Shown here piece by piece: positions 49,852-60,303 of a DNA stretch of 64,000 nucleotides. This DNA is from Folioceros fuciformis (taxonomy: Eukaryota; Anthocerotophyta; Anthocerotopsida; Anthocerotales). The notes below the pieces were generated by a model, which saw only the letters and a list, made by a program, of their open reading frames with translations, searched no databases and had not been told where the DNA came from. Each line of letters starts with the position of its first letter. Position 1 is the stretch's first letter. The stretch lies in contig JBNGIO010006289.1 of NCBI GenBank assembly GCA_049999805.1, positions 1 through 64,000 of the forward strand, given 5' to 3'. Position numbers and translations under genes: made by a program.

Positions 49852-51621
49852 ATGAATTTCTTCAGCATGGAGCTGTGCAACGACTGTGTGAAGCGCGACT
49901 CGCTCGGGTGGAACTCTTTTGAGGAGTTGAACGAAGGGAAGGAGAGGGCATGCTCGCAGTGCGGAAGCCGGTTCAAGGGTCCCCATTTTCAGCTGAGAGT
50001 TTTGCAGGGTCATTTGCGGGAACCCTTGAATCCTCGTGGCCTCGAGATGAAGTCCTGTCAGTGGAGCGATTTGCCCGCAGAGTGTCTGCAACTAGTTTTG
50101 GCGAGGCTGTCGTTAGGCAGCCGCATCCGCTTCTCCGGAGTTTGCAAAGCCTGGCAGGCGTTCTTTGCATCGTCAACTTTTAAGCGCATGCGTGAGTCCG
50201 TGGAGCGTCCTGCACCTCCAGTCTGCATGCTGCAGCACAACCCCGGCAGCTTGTATCGTTTCGAGCCGTACCCTCAAGGGGTTTCTAGTGGAGCCCGGGA
50301 CTTGGAGCGTGTTGAGATTGACTTATCCTTTCTTCCTCCCAAATTCCAAGCTTTCAATTTCCGACAATTCGTTGTGCACAACGGGTTGGTCTGCATTTTC
50401 AAAGTTGACAGACGGGAGCCTGAAGGAACCAGGGTTGATACTGAGCTTTTCCAGTCTCTCCAGATGCATCTACAAGACACGGATGAGGATGATGAGGACG
50501 AGGAGGCGGAACAGGAGCGGGAGGATGGAGGGGAGCAGAGGGATTACGAGGAGGACGAGGTTAGGGATCTGGAGGGATATTTCACGGCAGAGGACGAGGA
50601 GGTATACCTCATGGTAGAGGAGGATGGGGAGGGATATTCGATGGCAGAGGATGTGGAAAGGTTTTTCATGGCAGAGGACGAAGATTTTGATCTGGAGTAC
50701 GAGGACGAGGACGAGATCGAGGATTATGACGAGGATGATGACGACTTTAATATTTATAATCCCCCCGTGATGAGGCGGAGAGAAGATGGAGTAGGGATGA
50801 GCTTCTGCGTTGTCAATCCTGTTATGAGAACATTCAAAGAACTGCCCCGGGAGTTTGGGGAGGATGAGGATTATTTTGACCATCTATACGGATGGGTAGT
50901 CCAGCTTGAGGTGGATGAAAGCGGGCACTACAGAGTCATGGTTTTGTGTACGCGGAAAGATGTGCCAACTGTGACCATCTACAGGTCCACAGATAACAGC
51001 TGGGAATCCACGGCCCTGAGTTTTCCATTCTGGATCAGTGGCAACTATAATCCTCGCGAGCCCTGGCCTCAATATGTTTTGTGCAACGATGAACTGTGCA
51101 CAGCAGGGAACAACTACAACGTCAAGATTCACGATCTGAAAAGCGGCCAGCTTGTTTGGGATCGGGACCTGGTGGGTGCACACGAGAACGTGGAGCCGAG
51201 ACAAATTTGCAATGTCTTCGCGTGGCGTGGGAAAATATTTTGCCTTGAACAAGACCTCGAGTGCAAGGACATGGATTTTGGGATTTGGGAGATTGAAAGG
51301 AGCCCGTTCGCCTGGCGGAAGGTGTCTGTCCTGCCAGAACATTTGCAGGAGATGCTCATGAATCGAGAGGTGCCCGAGACGTTGATGGGACGAGGGTATT
51401 TTAGGTTCTCGCGGCCCTTGCTCACCTTGGATGGAGCTTCCCTGATCGTTGATACTCTTTACGTCTCTATTAGGAGAAGCTTTGACCCGTACGGTGGTTC
51501 GGAGGACTTGGTGGGGTTTAACATGCTGGACAATACATGGAACGTCATTTGCGAAGATTTGGGTACCTCAGTCTTGTCGCACGTGTCCCATCTTTATTTT
51601 CCAAATGACTTCGATGTGTAA
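49852..51621 (+). CDS. F-box protein with acidic insert and N-terminal CxxC pairs
   Basis: Single exon of 589 residues. An F-box lies at about residues 70-110 (WSDLPAECLQLVLARL, RFSGVCKAWQAFF), so the protein probably docks substrates to an SCF ubiquitin ligase through SKP1. The C-terminal half resembles the beta-propeller-like region of plant F-box proteins (DNSWESTAL, NNYNVKIHDLKSGQLVW, LVGFNMLDNTWNVICEDLG) and presumably binds the substrate. Two unusual parts stand out: an N-terminal pair of CxxC motifs (C9/C12 and C34/C37) that could bind zinc, and a long acidic insert at about 208-310 with repeated MAED blocks, between the two halves of the substrate-binding region. The frame is open upstream to 49753 without an ATG, so 49852 is the start. 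It sits only about 240 bp after the NRPA2 stop on the same strand and lacks introns, unlike its neighbours. Target unknown. Confidence 0.85.
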   Translation: MNFFSMELCNDCVKRDSLGWNSFEELNEGKERACSQCGSRFKGPHFQLRVLQGHLREPLNPRGLEMKSCQWSDLPAECLQLVLARLSLGSRIRFSGVCKAWQAFFASSTFKRMRESVERPAPPVCMLQHNPGSLYRFEPYPQGVSSGARDLERVEIDLSFLPPKFQAFNFRQFVVHNGLVCIFKVDRREPEGTRVDTELFQSLQMHLQDTDEDDEDEEAEQEREDGGEQRDYEEDEVRDLEGYFTAEDEEVYLMVEEDGEGYSMAEDVERFFMAEDEDFDLEYEDEDEIEDYDEDDDDFNIYNPPVMRRREDGVGMSFCVVNPVMRTFKELPREFGEDEDYFDHLYGWVVQLEVDESGHYRVMVLCTRKDVPTVTIYRSTDNSWESTALSFPFWISGNYNPREPWPQYVLCNDELCTAGNNYNVKIHDLKSGQLVWDRDLVGAHENVEPRQICNVFAWRGKIFCLEQDLECKDMDFGIWEIERSPFAWRKVSVLPEHLQEMLMNREVPETLMGRGYFRFSRPLLTLDGASLIVDTLYVSIRRSFDPYGGSEDLVGFNMLDNTWNVICEDLGTSVLSHVSHLYFPNDFDV

Positions 51622-51781
51622 CCCCAGAAGGCCTATGCGGCCCTTCTGGGATTACCCCGGCACTGAGTATATGTGAGCATGTGGATGCACTTCTAGAAAT
51701 TTTGAAAAAGAAAAATAGACATCTTTAATGCGTCTGGGCGAAAAGGAAGAGAGGATTCTTCTCATCTTGAACTGGATGTCA

Positions 51782-51885
51782 TAGGCGGCCAGTTAGACGC
51801 TGCCTTGCGCGTCTCTCCGCCTATGGCCNNNNNNNNNNTAGGCGGCCAGTTAGACGCTGCCTTGCGCGTCTCTCCGCCTATGGCC
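51782..51885. repeat. 47-bp sequence duplicated across a 10-N gap
   Basis: The 47 bp at 51782-51828 (starting TAGGCGGCCAGTTAGACGCT, ending CCGCCTATGGCC) is repeated identically at 51839-51885, on the other side of ten N (51829-51838). Each copy has short inverted ends (TAGGCGG/CCGCCTA). It is either two contig ends that overlap and were not merged or a collapsed tandem array. Confidence 0.9.
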
Positions 51886-52125
51886 TAGAGTAGGATTAGG
51901 CGGCCTAGAGTAGATGTAGGTTAGATTACTGTGTCCTACAGTTGGATTAGGCATTTTGACATAGAGTAGGTGTAGGTAAGATCACTATGGCCTAGAGTAG
52001 GACTATGCATAGTGTAGGTATAGGTTGGATCAGGTTGTCCTAGAGTAGGACCAGGCATAGAGCAAGGCATAGGTTAGTTCAGCTTGGCCTAGAGTAGGGC
52101 TAGGCATAGAGTAGATATATAGGGT
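51886..52125. repeat. Degenerate TAGAGTAGG tandem array
   Basis: TAGAGTAGG or a close variant recurs at least six times in about 230 bp, spaced roughly 30-55 bp, with associated TAGGCATAGAG and GTAGGTTAGAT elements. The units have drifted and are not in a uniform register. Confidence 0.75.
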
Positions 52126-52259
52126 AAACCTCTCTCCTCTTAGGAAGAATAAAGTGCATCACTTGCTATGGAGTTGGGTATGGCACAATGTTCCATCTAA
52201 TGAAGTTGGTGTGAAACCCAGGGCTCTTCCAGTTAAGCTTCAAACCACCATAATGAAAC

Positions 52260-52835
52260 CCATCTAATTGCAGAGATGAAAACAAAATCACCACCAAAGA
52301 GAACTAGTCATCTAGCTTCAGACAAGAGAAGAAAACAAAACCACAACCCAAAGCGAACTAGCCATCACAACCAAAGCGAACTAGCCATCACGGTAGCCTA
52401 GCTCCACGAAGGAAAACAAAACCGCAACCAAAAGGGGCTAGCCTAACCACATATAGGAAATCAAAACCACAACCAAAGGGGGCTAGGCTAACCGCATAGA
52501 GGAAATCAAAACCACAACCAAAGGGGGCTAGCCTAGCGTTGAAGAGGAAAACAAAACCATAATCAAAGGGGACTAGATTAGCTCCAAAGAGGAAAACAAA
52601 ACCACAACCACAAAGGACTAGTTGTCAAAGTAGCCTAGCTCCTAAGAGAAAGCAAAACCATGCCGAAGTGGACTAGCCAAGCTCTAGAGAGGGAAACAAA
52701 ACCACAACCAAAGGTGGACTAGCTGTAAAGTAGCCTAGCTCCTAGAAGAAAGCAAAACCACCACCACATTGGACTAGTCTAGTTGCAGAGAGGACAACAA
52801 AACCACAACCAAAGAGGACCAGCCATCACAACCGG
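52260..52835. repeat. Minisatellite with roughly 50-60-bp units
   Basis: About ten degenerate units, each carrying a GAGGAAAACAAAACCACAAC core followed by CAAAGGGGACTAGCC and TAGCTCC-type segments. Some copies carry an additional GTAGCCTAGCTCC segment, so a longer order may be present. There is no open frame through the array, so it is non-coding. Confidence 0.85.
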
Positions 52836-53329
52836 TAGAGGTGATAGATAGAATGTACTGGGTGGTAGATAGAATGTGCTGGTTAGCAATAAGCGTTCAA
52901 CACAAGAATGTCTTAGCGTCAGCAACTATTTTAGTGAAACACAAAAATGTCTCCAACTATCCTGCTTGAGGTATTACACATCCACGTCACTTCACTTCAT
53001 AAGTACTCTTTGTAGGCAATATACATGCATTTTCGACTGTGTCCAAGTGCCCTAAGCGTGGGAACCCTAAAGTACCTACGTATATGTCATGATACAAGTT
53101 CAGAAGTAACAAGTCGCACAGACATTTTCGGTGGACTCTGACAAGACTTCTTCTCCTCTATGTAGAGCTGGTATCGCCTCTATTTTGCATTTATCGAGGC
53201 GTTCTTAGGGGTTTTGTCTTTGTGGACGCTCAGCGCAGTGATGAAACCTGCCTGATCGAAACCCCATGCCCAGCCGTAAAAAGAATGCCGCAACAAGACA
53301 ACGCTCTGATCACTGCCTTTGAGCTCGTC

Positions 53330-56300
53330 TCATTGGAAGGAAGCCTCGATCTCCTCTAATGTACGGCCCCTTGTCTCGGGCACAAACAGGGCCACGAACA
53401 CCACAGTTAGCGCACACTCTCCTGCAAATATCCAGAAGGATCCCGCAGAGCTCCACTGCAACATGAAGTTGAACACCATAGTTACAGTCCACGCTGCAAA
53501 CCAATTCGCTAGCGTCGCCAAGCTCCCTGCCATACCCTTAACATTCGCTGGAAAGATTTCAGACATAACTATCCAAGGAATAGCACCCATGCCCATCGAG
53601 AACGCAATGATGTACACCAGCAAGCTAGTCAATGCTAGAACGTTCACATAGATATCCATGTTCGAGGTTGCCATCATAGCCATCTGTCCCTGGAGCAAGA
53701 ATCAGAACCCATGTCATCTGTTAGAAGTAAGGAACAGAGTAAGTGATTGCGGAAGACGAAAGTGATCAAAGGTGAGTCCACACCTTCAAGTAGAACGAAA
53801 ACCCCACAAGGAAGCAGCTCACAGCCATCCCACCAGCAGAGACCTGGCCAAGACCAATGCCAGCAGCTTAAACCAGAGGTGGCTAGAACAGTGGAGAAAC
53901 AATTACCTTCAAGACGTCAGGTTGCAAAAAACAATGAACAAAGACTTGAACGATCACTTCGTCTCTCACCATGAGCAGGAGCCGCCGGCCCGCTTTGTCC
54001 ATGATTCCTGCTGCTATCGCTGTCATGAATACCTGGAGAACCCCTATACCAAGCGAAGCAGCATTTGGGGAAGTGAATCCTGCAACCAAATGGATGCTAC
54101 ATCAGTCCAGTCGTGTGTCTTGATCCGCAGGTTTTGATAACAAACCTGCCACGTTCTGTATCAGCGCTAACTATACTCAGGTAGCATTCTTTGCAAGCAT
54201 CCTGAATGTAAGCTGCGATGTAGTCGAAGAACTTTTCGTGTTCTGCTATCACAGATGGAGAAATAACCTTGATATAATTACACGAGCAGAGTTCCTTCTT
54301 ACCAACTGAACGGAAAATTTCACTGGCGTAGAACATGATGGCGTTGATTCCTCCGAATTGCTGGAGAAGTTGTAAACCAACTCCGGCCTTACAGACACGG
54401 AACAAAACATGTTCGCTATTATCATTGTTTGCTCACTGCCATCCTTCATGCAGGAACATCACTGGAGGTCTATGTTTAGGTTGGAGTTTTTAGACGCTTA
54501 CAAGAAGCGGACGAAAGAGACGTCGACTAAAAAGATCGGAAAATTGGGCTGGAGGCTGAGACTTTGCCTCCTCTGTAACTTCCTGCAAAATCAAGGATCA
54601 TCGATGAGCACACAGCTCTTACTTACCTCAGGATCATTCTGTGTTATCACCTGGCACTCATAATGCATCTAAGCCATGGGTGATGGGCGATTTCACTATC
54701 ACAGCTTTAGCTACCTACGTGGTGCGGGATGACCTGCAACTCACTTTCATTTCTCTCAACTCGGATGACACATCGAAACTAGCGCCTCGAAGCAATTGCA
54801 ATGCAGACACCACCTCGCCATCCTCAGCACCTGATGTAACCTGTTCATGAAGCCCAGTTAGCTGCAAACCAAGGCATCCTCTCCACACCAATCATTTTCA
54901 TGAAAGGACTGAAATCAACTCACCAGCCAGCGAGGAGACTCCGGAACGAAGAAAAGACCAATGAGCAGGAGTGTGCAAGGGATGATCCCTGGAGGTTATC
55001 AGCAAATGAGTGAAAGCGTCAATTGAAGTGCAGGGCCCTTTGCCTGATCCTGTGTAAAACGCTTGCACTCCCAAGGCTATGCAGCAAACATGTATAAATC
55101 GGGTGCATAGTACACACCAGCCGCAGCAAGCTGTCGCCACTCCAGAAGGAGGCCACCCAAATAGGCCAATAGTATGCCCACGGTGACTGCAAGCTGCGGC
55201 ACCACAAAGCAATTGTACGAGAGTGAGATAACACTGCAGTGGGAGAGCTGGGGAACCATTTCAAGTCCAACCACATGTTGCGGAAAAGTACCTGATTGGT
55301 TGCCCCAAGACCGCCACGCAGGTGGATGGGAGCAATCTCAGCTATGTATATGGGTACCTGCACCAGCCCATGGATTGGTTCCAATGCAACAATGGAGTTG
55401 AACAGCGTCACAGGGCAAGCAATCGTGGAGATACTCACCGTGAAAGAAATAACTCCCACGCCGTAACCAATCAGAAGCCTTCCGATGTCAAGAGTGACGG
55501 CGTTCTGCGCCATGAACAAATAGGAAAGTAAGGTATCAGCAGGGCTTGCGGCCTCGAAATGGATCCGCAAAGCTGAGTTACAACTGTCGACCCAGCTTTG
55601 TAAGCTGTCAGATAGACCATAGGGTATGAACAACGAGGACGAAAGCGTACCGAGGAGAAGACTGTTGCCACCCATCCCAACAGATGTGGCAAAGACGCGA
55701 CGACCAGGGCCTGCAGATTAGAAGGTACAAAATCCAACATCAATGGGGCGGGCGAAATGCAGTTGGCGGATAATTCGATCGAACAAAGCCTCCAGACCGC
55801 GATTGATGGATGACAAGGGAAGCAAAATTCCATGAGGAGGAGAAACGGCATGTTACCTTTCTCCTCCCCAGTCGGTCAGCAATCTTGCCACTCGTGATGG
55901 CCCCCACCATCGCGCCGACGTTGACAAGAGAGCCATACAAGGAGAACTGCAGAGAGTAGCCCGGAAGTCAGCAAAACAGGCGAACCCAACAAGCAGGCTT
56001 CATCGCCAACGCAAACAACGCAGAGATGAAGAGCACCTCGGAGACAGTGAGGCGTAGATCACTGGTGATTGCTGCTTGGGTGGGGGACGAGTAGCCAAGC
56101 TGGAGCATAGAGTGTAACCATCAGTTCCGGCGGCCGACAGGACAAGATTACAATCCCGGTTTGCGTTTGCACCAAACCAGCGCTCACCGAAAATCCGAAC
56201 GAGATGGGTCCTAGCGCCACGACAAGCGTACAGACGATCGCGAAAAAAGCTGACACGGATTCCGCAACATGCTTAGACTTCTTCCCACCAAGGGCACGGG

Positions 56301-56391
56301 CACGGACACGGCCACTCCCACTCCCACTCCCGCTGCTGAGAAGAGGCCGTCGCTGAGGGTCAATCGCACTCTCCACGTCCTTCACCGTCAT
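53330..56391 (-). CDS. ERD6-like (ESL) sugar transporter, MFS
   Basis: Fourteen exons: 56188-56391, 56037-56099, 55857-55946, 55651-55710, 55439-55504, 55292-55357, 55118-55193, 54924-54988, 54745-54861, 54502-54582, 54303-54387, 53970-54079, 53784-53843 and 53330-53689. They join exactly to 500 residues, the usual size of the family. Monosaccharide-carrier landmarks are [26 protein letters not shown] (loop 2-3), [26 protein letters not shown] (end of TM6), [18 protein letters not shown] (TM7), [10 protein letters not shown] (loop 8-9), [16 protein letters not shown] (TM10) and [11 protein letters not shown] at the C-terminus. Twelve membrane spans are expected. By family it is probably a tonoplast proton-coupled sugar exporter; the sugar is not predictable. 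The frame is open upstream to 56496, but [11 protein letters not shown] at 56391, followed by a Ser-Gly run, is the likely start. Confidence 0.94.
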
Positions 56392-59300
56392 GCTGCAGAA
56401 TCTTCCACAGATCTGGTGTCCGAGGAAGAGGGCTACCCAAATTCCCAGGACCAACAGGACTCGGTGGGCGCCGGGCAGCTGCCACCCGCTCCTCACGCAC
56501 TCGCAGTCAGCGCGGAGATCCCGGGACTGACGGACTCTGGGAGCGACAGTCCTGAAAGCGCAAGAGTGGGCAGGGGGATTGCATTTACGCTAGTGGCGCG
56601 CGTCGGCTGGAGTCAATGATCACCGACACGGCCACAGGCGCAATTATGATCTCTCCCTCCCTCCTTCCCTCCCTCCAGCCCGGAATGTTCCTCCTCCACC
56701 CGTGAGCCAGACCTGTGGGCGGAAGCAAGCAAGTGGCTCGTGCTTGTTGAATGAGAGAACCGGTAGCTGAAACTGGGGGTTAAAAAGGAAGTCCCATAAG
56801 GCAGGTGCTGAGGTGGTCGGATGGCCTCTACCCTCCTTTTGCCTCCTGCCTCCTGCCCAAGTGTCGTCTCCGCCACCAGTTACCACGCCAAACCTCACTT
56901 GTGCCATGTACACCATACTTTGCAGGCAGTTATGTGTTTTACAGTGTTCTGTTGTTTGGTGTAGTGCAACTGCAACCCGCAGCGGCCGTGGCCTCCCCGG
57001 GCCCTGCGCTGCCCTGCCCTGCCCTGCCTCCTGGGCTCGAGTATAACTCCGGTGTGGCCCCGCCCCAGGCCACACTGTTCGGAGCTCCAGAGCCTCACCC
57101 TCTCACGTCTCTAGCATCGTCCTCCTCGGTCAACAGTCGGATTAGTGCATCATCCAGAGCTATTGTCCTCTGAGACATAAGTCCATCAGGGTGAACCCAT
57201 CTGATCTGATCCGCTCCCATTGGATGATGATCAGCCAGTCCCATGACCCGAGGTGTCCACTGCCGGCCTTCCGTGACTGGACACGCACCACCCGGATCTT
57301 ATTTCGTGGTATGTCCAATCCGATTGCCCCAAAGTTTAACACGTTCTGTACACTCTCCAGCCTGGTGCCTGGTCCCAACCGACATGTGGCCCATTGTGTT
57401 GTCGGTCAAGGACTTCATTGGTGGCACCCTCCACCGATTTTTCACACAAAAATCTCACCCGGACCCGACCGGGACCTGAGGGCCCTTCACCATTCCACGA
57501 AAAAGGTTCCCCCCGAGTGCGACACACTCTCCAACTTAGCGTGTCCTCTGTCCTGCCCGGCGTGCTACGGTCATCCTAAAAGGACTCCTCTCCTCTCCTC
57601 CCCTCGCCTCCTCACCTCTCCTATGTGGCCAACATAATTTTATGGTGGCCATCCTCCTTGTATACCTATCCCATATATATATATATATATACGTATCTGT
57701 TCACATTATGGGAGCGTGCGTTCGTGGAAGACCCGCCAATAATTGTTACCCTCCCCACTAGCAAATAATAACTAGTACACAGCTCCCACACTGAAAATAG
57801 CTTAATTTTTTAAAATAGTTAAATATGAAAACCGTAAACCTTAAATATTTACTAAATATTATATTTTTTTCAAATATATAGAGACGAGAGAGAGTTCAAA
57901 ATAACCTTAGAGCCATATTCATCTACTGATAAAGTCTCTATTAAACAAGTTCATAACATTGGAATTATTTTTCTCCATATATTATATTAGAATATCGTGC
58001 TGCTGGCAATATATGCCCCGACTTCAACTTTCTCATGGTTCTTCATGTTTCCAAGAATGATATAGATACGGAAGGAAAAATTAAAATATCCCGCGTCCTC
58101 TTCTTGCGATACATATGACTCGAGCTCGACAAAGCTCCTGAAAAACATGAAAACGAATGATTCAAAACATGTGGCAATCGTACGTAGTAACCAAGAAGAG
58201 CTAGCAAGGCATAGAAACAACATACAGAGACAAAGAACTAGAAGCCAAGTTCTGTTTGGTGATCTGGTGGATAGTGTTTTTCATGAGTATGACGGCACTC
58301 CCCACTAGGTGCCTGACTTTTATGTCCGTACCAGATGTTTGCCTACCAGGACTGGTGCGCCGCAGGACACCCACCTGCACTTTAGGCATCCCAAATGAGC
58401 TGACCTCAGGATTCCCGTGCTCGTGAATATCAGGCTATCGGTCCATCAACTTGGAAACCATGTTAGAGAAAGTTGGCAGGTTGGGATTGAGAGTCTCGCC
58501 TGTCGTGAGCCTCGGGGCCAACTGTGTCCTCACGCTCCGTGACGTTGATCTCCTTGTCCGTCACTTCACTTGCTGGGAGACGTTGGGACCTGTTGTGGAC
58601 GCGCAGACTTGATGGCCAGATAACCTCCGAAGCTTGTTAGCAGACGCCAGTGTAGACGAAACAGAGCGGCAAGCCTGCGGTTTAAAAAATTTCAGAACTC
58701 TTGCTTGAAGGCGCGGTCTTTGATCGTCAGTACGCGACTCAACAGTAAGGGAGCTCAACCACAAGTTTTCCATCAAATCGGTTTCTGAGGATGGCAGTGG
58801 GGTTTCACGAGTCCATGTTTTCCTATCCATGAGATTGCAGCGTACCTCGAACCGGAGAAACCTCTGAATCGTGAGCGACACGGACACCTATGTCCAGCAG
58901 TCTCCAGTCTCGGAGTGGTGTACTTTGTGTGTCTGTCTCCAGCTAGGTGATGGTGACAGCAGTAAGCTCTTCCTCATTTGGAGGTCTTGTCACTCACCTC
59001 AACGATGGAAATGCAGGACCTGTTTTCTTGTGAAACCGTGCCACAGGACCTGCATTGTCCAAGAGAGCATTAAGGGCATGGCAGCCTTGAGCGCTGGAGG
59101 TCACCAAAGGCCTCATATTCACGAGGCAGCCTTGGTACATCCTGCCAACCTGCACACCCTCATTTCCGAACTTGAGGCCTCAAGCCCTAAGCTTCCATTC
59201 TCGTGGCTGGCTGGAGCACGGATGATACACAAGCACAGCTACTTCTTTTTCGTCCGAGATGCTTAACACAGATTGCTAAGCACTGTTGAAGTCCCTATCC

Positions 59301-60303
59301 CACCACAGTACCCTGCAGATGTACCTGCGACATCACCGATGTCTGAAGAGATCGCACAGCTCCAGGGAAAAATGGCTAAGGTAAACACAGCATTCTTAGT
59401 CGCATCACGCATCAAAGAAACCCTAAGTGCCAAAATGCGTTGCGCACTGGCAGCGGGATTGGAATAGGGCCGAGGGGAGCTGGATTAGCACGGCACGTTA
59501 AAGATAGCAGGTCCGACTGGCCACGACTGCGCCGCTTTGCGTCGTCGTGCAGGCACGTCCATGGCGACCACCGCTCTCCCTAAAGCAATGTTGCGATTCC
59601 ACAGCTCCTGCTCCTTGATGGTTAATTTACGAATACAAGTAGTATGGCACCCGAGATGGATCAAGATTCCTGCACACCGTCTGGTATCCCGATGGCACCA
59701 GAGAACAACGACCGCCGAGCCAGTCACCTGGCACAGCTCCATAGGCCAACTGGTGCACACGCAGAAGTGCGTGCAACTCGAGGGACCGGAAGTGCACAAT
59801 TGAGACGGTGCACGCCCTGTGCATGTGCACGCGGACGCGGTGGCTCCTGTTGACCTTGTGCAGCACCACAGATGGTCTAGCTATGTGGTTGCCGGTGCTC
59901 ATCATGCGGATCCATGTACAGCCGGGGCAGTTTGCAAGCATCTCTTGATGCTTCTGCACTGCCGGCTCTCGTCCCGTCTCGTTTCGTCTTGCCAGACGTT
60001 GCGGGTTCAGCAGAGAGATCACACAATCATCACCTTGAAATTGTCTGAATTCACCCTCCATCACCACTTGATGTAGAGATCTGCATCAAATTCTGTTCGG
60101 TTAGATCCATCAATTCGCCGGCTGACATGCAGCGCTCTTCCTTTGCCTGGTGTGCAGATTAGGTTCGGTGTTCGGAGTTAAGGTTTCTGTACTGGGCTTG
60201 GAGTCTCATCGGGAAGGACAGTCTGCGAAGCAGCTCTCACTGGCCCCATCTAAAGACCAGCATGGAAAGCTTGCGATAACGGCGTTGCGGGAAAACACAA
60301 GCC
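56392..60303. other. Intergenic region, no gene supported
   Basis: Nearly 4 kb between the divergent transporter (-) and the right-edge gene (+). It contains polypyrimidine runs near 56650-56700 and 57000-57030, an AT-rich stretch at 57650-57980 with a (TA)n microsatellite, and several open frames of 80-150 codons around 58560-60070 on both strands. None of these shows a domain or a convincing splice structure. Confidence 0.5.
57671..57691. repeat. (TA)n microsatellite
   Basis: An uninterrupted alternating TA run of about 20 bp (CCATATATATA...TACG) at the edge of an AT-rich intergenic stretch. Confidence 0.85.

Larger units (their letters stand above)
51622..53329. other. Repeat-rich spacer without genes
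   Basis: Between the F-box stop and the transporter stop. It contains a 47-bp sequence present on both sides of a 10-N gap, a TAGAGTAGG-based tandem array and a long minisatellite, each listed separately. Otherwise AT-rich with no gene recognised. Confidence 0.6.

Noticed and set aside
52260-52835. CRISPR-like look of the repeat array
   Set aside because: The units and the intervening sequence are both degenerate copies of each other, with no unique spacers or cas genes. In a plant nuclear genome this is a minisatellite.
58561-60067. Several open frames of 100-150 codons on both strands
   Set aside because: They overlap each other, lack domains, and I could not build a multi-exon gene from them with consistent phase.
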